A stretch of DNA of 64,000 nucleotides from Pogostemon cablin. Its lineage: Eukaryota > Streptophyta > Magnoliopsida > Lamiales > Lamiaceae. The notes under the pieces are model-generated. The model searched no databases. It saw only the letters and a program-made list of their open reading frames with translations, and was not told the DNA's origin. The stretch lies in contig CM042979.1 in NCBI GenBank assembly GCA_023678885.1, positions 23,302,981 through 23,366,980 of the forward strand, in the 5' to 3' direction. The translations under genes and the position numbers were made by a program. Numbering within the stretch: position 1 is the stretch's first letter; every line of letters starts with the position of its first letter. Of this stretch, positions 11,241 through 22,291 are shown piece after piece.

Positions 11241-11840
11241 ACATTTTTTTCTTCATTTTGTTTTTGAACTTTTTTTTTATGCACATTTTTTCTCTGCACA
11301 TGTATCTTACACTATATTTTAGTACTTGTCTTACACAATATTTTAGCACATTTAACCTTATACACATTTTTTCTTCACATTTTAACTTCATATCAACATT
11401 TGCCTAATACACATTTAGCTTCATGCAATTTTTTCACATTTTAACGAATCTCAAATTCATCAACCTTCCCCATCTCTCATACATAAACCCCGACCTTAGA
11501 ACAATGCCTGTTCATTTTGAACACAAATAACATCAATTCCATAGCAAGAAGATAACATTCATTATCAAGACAATTTAGAATGATCAATCACAGGATTTAC
11601 AACATCACATCAAAAAGATCCAAATACATTTACATTAAAAAGGTCCAACAAAAGAGCTGCTTAAGTCTGGTTTACTTGATGGGAAGTGGGAATTTATCTA
11701 TACAATTTCACAATCAATTTTGCAGATTTAAGGTACACCTTTTATAGATAACTTTATTACTTAATTAATCTTATAGTTAGTATATGTACAATCTATCTTA
11801 TTCCTAATCATCTGCTTTAGTTGTGAATACACTACAGGGG
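11240..11840. other. No gene recognised
   Basis: AT-rich flank between the minisatellite and the dehydrogenase pseudogene, with scattered CACATTTT words and no exon I can support. Confidence 0.45.
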
Positions 11841-11844
11841 CCCA

Positions 11845-12970
11845 AATTGTTAAGAAGGTTTTAATATTAAATGTGTTGCCATATGTAACAGCAATTGGAA
11901 ACATCTGTAGATGATTACTGAGAAGTGAGAATAAGAAAAACATTAGTACTGATAACACTTGCGAACAATAAAAAGAGAACAATATTATCTGGAGAAGCAG
12001 AATTTAAATTTTGAATTTGAAATGGATCATCTTTTGAATTGGCAACATGTAACTTGCATAGTCAGCTCTAGCAAAAAATTGAAACAAGAGCACGGGAAGA
12101 TGAAAATTCCACTTTCAAGCTCAACCCAAGAGTTGTATACAAGAAAAAATATAAAAGCATATATAATTTGTCCAAAAAATAAAAAAGCATAGAGATTAAG
12201 AAAAAGCAAACCAATAAAGGAATCATGGCTGGAAAATTAAAAGAGCAAATCCCAGCACAAACACCAAGGGGCTCTTAGATGCTATAAGTATCAATTCCAT
12301 TTGAAATATTTGAAAAGAAGTCTCTCGAGTGCAATTTTGACATTCCACAGGCATGCTCAACAAGTTCTGCATAAAATATAGCAATTGGATTTACCAACTG
12401 ACTGCATGGCAGAGAGCTGAATGTTGACAGCAAATGGAAAATTTCAAATACAAGCTAAATTCTGGCATTCATAAATCCTTAGACTATGTCAACTACAAAG
12501 AAAGGTGGAATCCACTTACTTTGAAAGCCTCCACAAAATTTTGTAATTTCACCAAACATTAGAAGCTAAGTATAATCAGGTAACAGATGCATGTCTTCAA
12601 TTAATGTATATGATCAACCAAATTTCATGTTTTATTCAGCCAAATGTTATACTATTTCAGAAAAGTCAATTTGTAAATATAAAATTTCTGACAGCTGAAA
12701 TATAAATTGTAATAAATGATGAACTCACCAATCCCACGATTGACATCATTAAACACATCCTTTAATGTCTTGCCCTGCTCTGCTATAATAGTGCTAGCAA
12801 GCTTATCCTGGGAATGATTATGATTATCCTAGCGACCTATCTTTTAAACCTAAAACAGTGTAGAGTATGAATACCCCAAGCTTACAATGTCTCCTCGAAT
12901 GAGCTCTTGAAGTTTGAACATTATGCGTTGTCGAGTAGAAACAGGTGTATTTCGCCATAATGTAAATGCT
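11845..12970 (-). pseudogene. Methylmalonate-semialdehyde dehydrogenase (ALDH6B2-like), unprocessed pseudogene
   Basis: Four exons on the minus strand match this mitochondrial enzyme of valine and pyrimidine catabolism. 12970-12886: AFTLWRNTPVSTRQRIMFKL then QELIRGDI. 12807-12729: DKLASTIIAEQGKTLKDVFN. 12366-12211: VEHACGM, SNGIDTYSI and EPLGVCAGICSFNFPAMIPL. 11904 to about 11845: MFPIAVTYGNTF. All introns keep GT...AG and the exon phases join correctly (for example GAC ATT to GAT AAG). An in-frame TAA (12277-12275) falls between DTYSI and EPLGV, and the last exon shifts frame soon after ATYGNTF-like sequence. Only the N-terminal third of a roughly 500-residue enzyme is present, and the catalytic Cys region is absent. 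Kept introns show it arose by DNA duplication, not retrocopying. Confidence 0.85.
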
Positions 12971-13499
12971 CTTTTCAATAAATAGAAAAATAAGCTGAAA
13001 ATCAGAAATGCAAAGGAATAATTGACAAATAACATTATCAGAAACAATATGCAAACCCTCCAAAACAAAGCTTCAAAAGAAGACACACGAAGAATGCTAA
13101 AAAAAGAAAGCTCAAACGTTTCAGCCTTAAAAAATTAACTTGGAGCTACACCATCAACTCAAAATCAGATGCGAGAAAATGAAAGAAGAACAGAAATAGC
13201 TGCACAAACAAATAGTTTACCATTAAAACTCATACCAATTGATTTATTTCAGAGCACAACGAAGAGACCTCTAGACGGCAAATCAATTGCAATGTGACAT
13301 AGGCACTTGAGCAGGGATGAATTGATTTCAATTGAGTTCGATTGAGATGAGTAAGGTTATCGGTGAGAGGAAGAGGATGAGTGAACTGTGAAGAAGCTAC
13401 TGGCAACACAGTGCGCAGTCACTGGAAGCCAAACCAGAAGCCCCAGCACAAGCGACTCAAAAATCCAACTTTGTGTCTCTAAGAGAGAGAGAGTGAGTG

Positions 13500-13940
13500 A
13501 TGGCCCTGTTTGGTGACGGCCCTGTGATGGGATTCTTAACGAGCTGCATCCCCAACCCCACCACCACGCCCCTTCTTGATTGGCTCGAATCTCCCACTGC
13601 TCACATCTTCAAGCTCAACTTTTCAGGTAACCTCAATTTCCCTTCCAAATCACTCAATTCTTTCAATTAATTTTGAATCTGGATCGAGTGTGTGTTGAAT
13701 TCAGGGTTTAGCAAGGATGATGTAAAAGTTCACGTTGAGGATGGGAATATACTGGTGATTCGAGGCGAAGGTGGAAAGGAGGAGATTGGGGAGAATGACG
13801 TGATCTGGCATGCGGCGGAGAGGAGATCGATGTGGAAAGGGGGTTTGGAACGACAAATTGTGCTGCCGAAGGATGTGAAAGTGGATCAGATCAAAACACA
13901 GCTGGATAACGCGTGCTTTCGGTGTAGGAGGCAGATCTGA
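13500..13940 (+). pseudogene. Small heat-shock protein (15.4-15.7 kDa class), frameshifted
   Basis: ATG at 13500. Exon 1 (13500-13626) encodes MALFGDGPVMGFLTSCIPNP then TTTPLLDWLESPTAHIFKLN. A 78-bp intron (13627-13704) follows, joined in phase 1 to exon 2, which carries the alpha-crystallin domain (GFSKDDVKVHVEDGNILVIR through LPKDVKVDQIKTQLDN). The domain should go on with a GVLTV beta-strand. Here the frame slips around 13912 and stops at TGA 13938-13940; one base earlier the other frame reads NGVLSV and then TAG. The C-terminal strand, IxI motif and any peroxisomal SKL tail are lost. Members of this group are ATP-independent chaperones. Confidence 0.8.
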
Positions 13941-14190
13941 TTTATTGGATCTGGGAGATTAATGAAATGGGTTCAGCTTTGGGAGCATTTTGGTGGACAC
14001 GAAGGAGATGTTTGAGGAGCTAAACTTGAATATGATTCTATGGATGGTGATTGGGAAGAGATGCACGGAGGCGATTGGGCGGAAGAGAGGCGGCGGTTGC
14101 GTGAGGTCATGCGGGGGAGGAGACATCACCAGAGGAAAGACGAAATTGAAATATGATTTGTTAAGGGTAATTAGGTCCCTTTAGTGTTAA
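13941..14190 (+). other. Short acidic/basic open frames after the heat-shock gene
   Basis: In one frame, 14031-14161 reads YDSMDGDWEEMHGGDWAEER followed by an Arg-rich run and a stop, which looks like a genuine protein tail. Another frame (13990-14184) is also open. I do not recognise either. It may be the C-terminus of a lost gene, out of frame with what precedes it. Confidence 0.25.
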
Positions 14191-14351
14191 ATTGTGTAGT
14201 GGAGAATAATTTTTCCCCCTTTGTATCTGAGAGTATTTTAGCTCAAAAGTGTGTACCTTACAGTAATAAACCCAATAATTAAATAGTTGTAATTATTACT
14301 TTTTCAAATAGAGAAATAATTTAGTCACAAAAAAAATTATTATTCAATATA

Positions 14352-15605
14352 AATTAAATAATATTAATTATATTATTTGAATATTCAAAAATTTTAAAAT
14401 AATTTAATTTAAAAATATATATATATATATATATATAATAATGTTGCTAATTTAAATAATAATATATCTCGAGGGTTTATCATTTATCGTTAGGGTGTGG
14501 TTTTTGGTATACTATTACACAATGATTTATGCTATAATGTTTTCCAAGGGTTTACCATTTATTAATAGGGTATATCGTTTGTTCCAAAGATAAAATTACG
14601 ATTTTACCTCTCTAATTTTTTGTATACTCTTACCCAATTGTTTATGGCATAATATTTTCAGAGGGATATATAAAAGCACAATTGGTACATTTTGGAAAAT
14701 AATGATGTTTTAGTCTACCAAATTAGAAAGTATTTTAGTCCAAATTCTAACCATGTATTTCTCAAAGAAATATCCTGATCCTAATATTTATAATAGTCAT
14801 AAATTATGAAATTCTAAGTTTTATATAAGGTGATTATAATAAAAAAAATACTAACTATATAATCACAATAAATATATTAATTTCAACTAAAAAATTAAAA
14901 ATATAAGTATATTATTAAAGTGAAATTCATGTCACATATAAATTAATGCATTTATTATAATTTAAGGACATATAATTCACCATTTTTTTTAATTTTTAAG
15001 AAATAATAAAATATAATTATTTTAAAATCAAAATACAACAAAAAATTAAATGATATTATTTTTTAAAAATTGAATAATATTAAATATATTATTTGAATAT
15101 TCAAAAATTTTAAAATGATTTAATATTTTTTTTTTAAAAAATATATACAAATAATAATATTGTTAATTTAAATAATATTGTAGCTCGAAAGTTTATCATT
15201 TATTGTTGGGGGATGGTGTTTGTTCTCAGCGTAAAATTATAATTTTACACATGTGATTTTAGGTATACTCTTACTCATGACATACTATACCCCGAGGGTT
15301 TACTATTTATCGGTAGAGTATAGCGTTCGATCCAATGGTAAAATTTTGATACCCTGTGGTTTTCATATACTCTTACCTAATAGTTTATGGCATAATGGTT
15401 CCCAAGGGTTTGCCATTTATCGATAAGGTATAGCATTTGTTCCAAGAGTAAAATTACGTTTTTACCTCTGTGATTTTTGGTATACTCTTACCCAGTGGTT
15501 TATGACATAATATTTTTAGAGGATTTACCATTTATCAGTGGGGTATAGTATTGTTCATTCCATGTGTAAAATTACGACTCTATCCCTGTGGTTTAAGGTA
15601 CCAAA
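14352..15605. repeat. AT-rich tandem repeats, nested at two scales
   Basis: A unit of about 115 bp built on GGGTTTACCATTTAT, GGTATA and TTTTACCTCTGTGATTTTTG recurs about six times (14467-14680 and 15185-15600). These lie in two larger copies of about 720 bp that each begin TATTTGAATATTCAAAAATT (14372 and 15093). No coding potential. This is probably local satellite-like amplification. Confidence 0.75.
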
Positions 15606-17204
15606 ATTATATTTTATATTCGAATAAACCAAGGTTATTTATATTCGAATAAGGCGTGGTTATAACTCAAAAATATATAACATAAACTCTAATAAAAATA
15701 TATAGATAATTTTTTTACATCAATTTGTTCTAATAATTTGAAAAAATTGCATACACCATCGTAGTAACTAATAATCGTGTCTAAATCCTGGAATCCATAT
15801 CTAACAGACTAAATAAACTCCAATATCAAAAGAAAAATGCTTGAAGTTCTTATAATTATAATGTTATACAATTAATGCTTAATATATTTAAAAAAAATCC
15901 TCCACAATAACAGAAGTAAGAAATATATGTAGTCTTGATAAAAGAGTTTAAATATAATATAAGTAGAATTACTCAAGAACATATAAATAAAATCTTACAG
16001 TCAATAGCCCTTATTCCAGGTCCTCTTAAAGATTCGAAACACAACTATTATACTCGGAACGATGAATATTTTATTCATATTAGAAACCTATAAACAAAAT
16101 ATATACTAATTGAATAATAACACAAATAAAAAATCAAAATATAATCCCTGCAATCGCATTGCAGGAGGCGTATTTATCGTAAATGGCATAAACTAAAATA
16201 ATAAAAATAGGACAAAAGAGAAATATTACTGGGACAACTTACACAAATACACAAAGAAACAGAAAAAATATCCAACATGTTTACTGCATTCACAATCGGG
16301 GAACTGCTTATCGTGTAAGCATTGAGAAATTTGATGTGATCCAAACATACTCATCCGATTGTATTGAAAAAAAGCATCAATTTAAAAAATTACAAATGAG
16401 CAAATATGCACAAAACTAAAAAAGTTCACAGAATAACAATAAAAAGTACACATCACATGTTCTCCATATAACAGACGTTCCAATTCCTCTTCGTTTCAAA
16501 CCTTAAGATGCATGATTGGAAAAACATGAATGCCTTTAAAAGGAGGGAGAAATACAATATTATAAGTTTTTTAATCAATATGCTCATAATGTTTACAAAC
16601 ATAACTGAAGAAAGTAACTTGAATCTGACCATGAAAGAAAGATAAGTAAAAAATAGATTAAATCTTAAATCAAACCTGATCAAGGTAGAAGCAGGACAAC
16701 ATAAAGTGAGATGGCATCCTCATGGTCCAAGACGTATAGATCCATCGATGACTACAGAGGAGACTCTAGTCGATCACCACCCATGCAGAAATCCTGCTAA
16801 AATCCAAGAAATCGTTGGAATAGAATATGAAATGAACCCTAAAAGTATACAGTACATAGGCTATCTCATATTCCGAACTTGAGATACCTCCAATGTCGTC
16901 GACTGACCAACAAGATTGCCAATATTGCCAAGTCGGAAGGACAGATGGATGTCGGTGCATCAAGGGAAAAAAGGCGAAGAATCGAAATTCTAAGAGAGAA
17001 TTCATATCGGTTACCAAAGAATTACTATGAAATAAGTAATAGGTCCCTGAATCTTTTCCATATAATGAAAACTGCACCGAATTTTGAAAGGGAAAAAATT
17101 ATAGAAAGGTAAAAAATATGAGAAAATTATACCTAGGACTACAAATGCTCTCAAGCTGACAACTCAGCAGTAAGAAACCTTCTTTTAGTAGTGTAAAGAT
17201 ATTA
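15606..17204. other. AT-rich DNA, no gene recognised
   Basis: No exon, transposon end or RNA gene could be supported. A short perfect hairpin (CCTGCAATCGCATTGCAGG) lies near 16146. A denser stretch at about 16690-17010 might be diverged coding sequence, but I could not assign it. Confidence 0.4.
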
Positions 17205-19096
17205 TTATTTATGAATCCTTTGATGATAAGGTATGTTGAGTTTTGATGATAAAAATAGGTCAACTGAGATTTTGACCTTACCGAGTTGAACAACTCGAGG
17301 AGCTCGTGCTCATCGAAGAAAAATCAAATGCCCTCATTTCCTTATTCTAATTTTTATATGTGCTTTTAATTCATGGAGTAGAAGGATTGAGTCTTTGGTT
17401 TTGGTGATCCATATGAGCTTATATTTTTAAATTGTGCCTAAAATTCATATACTTTTGAAATTGATGAAGGAAGTGTACTTGAGTTATGTTGTGGTATGAA
17501 GTTCTATATGTACTTGTGGGATATTACTTATCATGAAAAGTGCTCTATTACTTGTTACAAACCCATGTGAGATTTTGAGCCTCGTTGATCATGTACATAA
17601 TCACATGAGATTTCTTTTCTGGTGAGTATCATTCTTGTGTGTGTCTTCTAGAACTACTCTTGAGTCTCCTTGAATATTCAAGATTAGTCTAGCAGATTAT
17701 GGAAATGATATTAGGCCATCTTTGATTTATAGTTCATCTTTTCCCATATACTTTACTTGAATTCATTAAATCCCTTATCAGCCCGTTTGTGCCTTTTGAA
17801 ATCCATTCTTTTGATAACCAATAAAGCTTAATTGAAGAGAGTGGTGATTTGAGGGATGATGAAAAAAGAGATGATCAAAAGAAATTTTTTTGGAGTAGTG
17901 CTTAAATCTAGTACTCCATGGAATCTAACACCATAGTGTAGTGCTTAAATCTAGTACCCTATGGAGGATGCGAGAGGTAGTGCCCGAAACTGGTACCTCA
18001 AAAGAAAAAAAGAAAAATAATGTGAAGAAAAGGAGAATGATGGAGTTGAAGAGCTAGAAAAAGTTGAAAAAAATATGTTGTGCTTGAAGGAGAAATATGG
18101 GAGAGTTTGATGAGAATGTTTTGCTTGATTGAAGTGATGGGGGAAGAATGAAAGATCGAGAGAGACTGCAGCTTGATCGATCCTATTTTTGAGTCACTAA
18201 GCCATATGTTTTCTACCTTTTCCAAAGAGCCCATATTAAAATCAAATAAAAGACCTTTTTGATCCATGATTTGCTAGCTACAAGTAAAAGGAGAGTTGAG
18301 ACAATGGGCAAGCTTATGGTTACGCATGCACTTGAATTGAATCTGAGCGTAAACACCTTAACCCATAAGTGTTCATCTTTTACACTTGAGTGCAAGTGAT
18401 ATATACTTTCCGTGAGAACATGTGCATGGAGCATTTGAATTGGTGGTGATTGTCTTATTTTGTGTGCTATGATCTGATTATTACATGTAATGAGAGTTGC
18501 ATAACCTAAGTTGAGGACAATTGTATTATGAATGGGGAGTTGTCGTAGTCCTTATTTTCCATCTAATTTTTCTACTATCTTTCTTTTTATTTTTATTTTG
18601 TTGCCTCGGGACGAGCAACGGGTAAGTTTGGGAGATTGATGAGAGTGAAAATAAGCGTATTTTAGTATCCAATTTAACACCTTTTTGATAAGAATTATTG
18701 TTATATATTAGCACAAGTGTCTTATATTTGATAGGCGTGAGAAAAAGGTGCATATGAGGTGTTTTATTATATTTTAGGTGAAAAAAGGATCAAAAGTGAA
18801 AAGTTAGAGGAATGCTGAAAAATGCACGTTCAACTTCCATAATTTTTTTGTGCTCATTTGGAACTCACAACTAATGGTGTGATACATGATTGGAAATCCG
18901 TGGAAGAGAAGATCATTTTGGTAAAATAATCACTCAAACTGAAGATCGGACTAGGAAGTTATACTCAAAATCGTAAGATCGCGCAGCTGCTAGCGAGAAT
19001 TTTCGAGAATTTTCAAAAATTTTCGAAAATTAGCCCATAATTCCTATTTCTTGGAGCACATTTAATCTCATTATCACATAATCCTGCATGATTCAT
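17205..19096 (+). mobile_element. Oldest Athila-like element: 3' internal region and first part of its 3' LTR
   Basis: From about 17205 the sequence runs parallel to the post-pol region of the plus-strand element (about 27495-28951), including GTAGTGCTTAAATCTAGTAC and the G-rich tract before the LTR. The LTR begins TGATGAGAGTGAAAATAAGC at 18637 and breaks off at 19096, where the minus-strand element is inserted. It resumes at 42481. No gag, pol or 5' LTR is present to the left, so the copy is 5'-truncated. Divergence from the younger copies is plain, including indels, consistent with greater age. Confidence 0.85.
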
Positions 19097-20762
19097 TGAT
19101 AGGGGTTTTCTCAACACACAAATTAATCCTCAAGTATAAGGATATCAATTGTAGTCGCGAAAATGACCAAGTTACAATATCGAACCCACGGGACGGATAA
19201 ATATCAATTTTATAATCTTCTAGTATATTTCAGACTATGTTGGTAATTGTAAAGGTTTAATGGATAGTAACTTCTAATCGAAATAACAAAAGAAATAGCA
19301 AAAGTAGAGAGAAGTGAGTTGTGATCAATAAGAATGATAGGTAGTTCGTTGGGTCATCCAGTTTCACTAGCAATTCGTATTTTCGTGTGATGGTGTTCGA
19401 CTCTGCCCTGTGGTTTGTGGGCGCATCACTAGACCATGCAAGTTTACTCTATAGACACAAGTAAATATGCGCTTGACACGTGTGAATAACATCGGAGCAA
19501 GAGATATGCTTCACCCTCCTTTCTAGGTACTATCATAATCAATTATCTTCTACGTCTAGAATCTAACCCGATTTGATCTTCCTTTTTAGGTACTATAAAG
19601 TTATACTCTTTATCCTATACATCAACCCGAATTCAATTCAATTCATGAATATTCATATAAGACAGTTCTAATAATACTTCGGAATCCCTTCACTTAGAAT
19701 TATAACGATAAACCCTGCTCAGTAGTGAACGCACTCAATCAATAACCATGTCATGTATTCAGACTCTACACAACGATCATTGATGCACAAAACGACTATG
19801 AGTATGGATTAAATATGCAATCTTATATAAAACAAACCACATGTAGTGTTGTACGGAGTTTTACACACGAAACACGAATTACATCATGAAACTTTCATAA
19901 CCCTAGAACTACCAAGGTGGTTCTAGCCCATGATTGATCTAGGAACAATCATGGTTAGATTAATCATTCTCACTTGAACCTTCAGCGAACCTCTGTCACA
20001 GCCTCCGGATGGATCACCACCTCTACTCTTGTCTCTCCTATGATTGACGATCAAAAAGCTCTCTTTATTCTCTGTGTGAGCCTCCTTTTATACTTGTAAT
20101 CACGTCTCTAGGGCTTGGAATGGGCTTCCTAAGTGATCTCACGCGTTTCGGCCTCGAAAATCCGGATAAGGTAAGTTCTCGCACACAGGTTCGACCTCGT
20201 CAAGCAGGTCGAACCCCGAGCCACAGGTCGAACCCCAGGTCGAACCCCACTACTGGAAGAATTCTGCACAGGTTCGACCTTCTGGACAGGTCGAACCACT
20301 TAGGCCTTGGTCGAACCCCAGGTCGAACCTCAGCACTGGACAACTCTTGCTCCCGATTCGACCAACTGGTAAGTCGAACCCCAACGTCGTGGTCGAATCC
20401 TCCTTCTTGCAAACTGGTTCGACCATGGTTCGACCTGATGGCCAGGTCGAACCAACTGAGTCGTGGTCGAACCCATCTCTGTATGTCCAGCCACATTGGT
20501 TCGACCTGCTGGAGAGGTCGAACCCTCCTCCAGGCAGGTCGAACCCACCTACTTCTTGGGCGGTTCGCGTGGCTTCGACTCCGTTTCTTCGATTCTTAGC
20601 CCTTTCACTCCGTTTTTGCTAAGAAAACACTCAAATAGCTCCACTAACACCTGATTCATGCTATTTCACAATATATATAGGTTTTCCACCTATTTTCACA
20701 TCAAAACTCTCCAAAACTAGCACAAAATATAGCGCCAAACTTGTGAATTTACACACTCATCA
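19097..20762 (-). repeat. 3' LTR of the minus-strand element
   Basis: On the minus strand it begins TGATGAGTGTGTAAATTCAC at 20762 and ends CCTATCA at 19097. A TATAAAAG box lies at 20092-20085. Upstream of it, at 20188-20545, is an array of GGTTCGACC and GGTCGAACC words. Confidence 0.95.
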
Positions 20763-22090
20763 AACCCCCAAACTTACATGTTTCTCGTCCCGAGGCAATC
20801 AATTTAAACCACAGGAGTCGTGTATAATTCAACAAGATCAAGTACAACACATATTACACATGCCACTTCATTGAATCAAACAAGAATTACTTGCATCAAA
20901 TATGTCACTCATGTAAAATCAATCCAATCACACACCATTCGGAGCACTAAGTAATCTCACTGACAAGATAAGTCTTTACTCTCTTTTGCTCGTGCGTGAG
21001 GCACTATAGGCTAGTATAAACACTCATATCAATTCATATTCACGCGTAACCATAAGCTTGGCAAAGGTCTCAGAAATTAACTTACATTAGATTAATACTA
21101 GGATCACAAAGGACTTGTTTCAAGGTTGTAATGTTGGCTCTTTGGAAAGGGTAGAAAAATTTGGTCATAGTAACTTAATACACTAGTAGAGAGTTACCTT
21201 GGAGGTTCTTGATTTCTCATTCGGCTTCATATTCTCCTACAATTCTTCTCTTGCACTTGCAATTATCAAATTTCCTTTTCTTCCTTGCATCAACATCATT
21301 CTTCTTTTAATTGCTCGGGTACCAGTTATGGGCACTACCCTTCTCGAACATCGTTCGGCTGTTTCTTAGAAACTTCAAGCCCCATGTATTAGCAATGCGG
21401 GGTACCAATTTCAGGCACTATCCCTAACAAGATTTAACCATGCACTTTTCTTATTGAACCTCATTCCATCTTCCCTTTGTTTCTTCCACACTTATTCACC
21501 TTATTCTCTCTACTAATGAATAAGGTATTTTCAAAGCTCAAATAAGGTAATTAAGGCTCGTATATTTGGCTTGCCAAAGAAAAAGCTTTTAAAAGGCTCA
21601 AACAGGGCTACCAAAGATTTATAAGATCATTAGGAAAGGTGAAATTTGGCTAAGTGACTCAATTAATCAAAAATGGCCTAAGATCATATCCTAATATTTC
21701 ATCAATTGTAAGTTTCACACAAGACTCCAAGCCAAGTTCTAGAATACGTTCATATGAATGATTCTCTCAAGAATAAACTATCATGATTAATCATGATAAA
21801 GGCTCAAATCCTCACATAGGTAATCAATTCCTAATACTCCTCATAGCACATAATCAAAATCAATTCCTCATGAATTCCATATACTTAACAAATTATTCAT
21901 GCTCTTTCCAAATGAAAATAAACACGTAAACATATGAGTGCACATAATCAATAACCCATATACAGAGCAACGATACAAGATCAACTATATCAAGTACATG
22001 CCACTCACACATGAATCACACCCCAATCTGTAAAAATAAAAGAAGAATGGGAGATAAGATGAATCGGAGAAACCAAAAGAAAACCTGAAA
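20763..22090 (-). other. 3' noncoding region and polypurine tract of the minus-strand element
   Basis: On the minus strand the segment ends TAAGTTTGGGGGTT directly before the LTR (20776-20763), the plus-strand priming site. The rest is noncoding and homologous to the post-pol regions of the two plus-strand copies, with the shared GGTACC-containing repeats near 21316-21420. Confidence 0.8.
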
Positions 22091-22286
22091 CTACTCCCTA
22101 GGAGCATCATCATCCTCATCATCATCGTCATCCTCATCCATTCTATTTTCCACAGCTCGGCACAGACTGGTAATGTGTTTATCCATCATATCCACTCGAC
22201 TACTCACTCTACCAACACGCTCATCCAAGGTAGAGTACCTTTCGTTCAGCGTGGCGTAGTTAGCGTTAGCGAGCGCGAGTTGCCTG
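22091..22286 (-). pseudogene. C-terminal part of the 3' ORF of the minus-strand element
   Basis: After the nested element the frame resumes with NRQLALANANYATLNERYST and a coiled-coil-like heptad run, and ends in an acidic tail (MDEDDDDDEDDDAPRE, stop at 22091). Frame and sense agree with the part at 31713-33059. The product is not an obvious envelope: no signal peptide or membrane segment is seen. Confidence 0.7.
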
Positions 22287-22291
22287 TTCGT

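Noticed and set aside
16766..17112. Remnant of copia RNase H left of the oldest Athila-like copy
   Set aside because: The missing piece after the KCIADST break should lie here if the element were a simple insertion, but no EAEYVA-type sequence is seen on the minus strand.
20188..20545. GGTTCGA words as tRNA genes or pol III B boxes
   Set aside because: GGTTCGA is the core of the B box, but here it is followed by CCTGG-type sequence and not NNCC, there is no A box at the proper distance, and no cloverleaf. Both orientations alternate, unlike tRNA clusters.
20188..20545. CRISPR-like array
   Set aside because: Direct and inverted copies of a 9-bp word with uneven spacing in a plant LTR do not fit CRISPR.
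20120..20599. Open frames over the LTR motif arrays (also 41815-42351, 25508-26068, 38604-38879)
   Set aside because: They stay open on several frames and both strands because the repeated word lacks stops. They are shadows of the array; only the gag frame has domain support.
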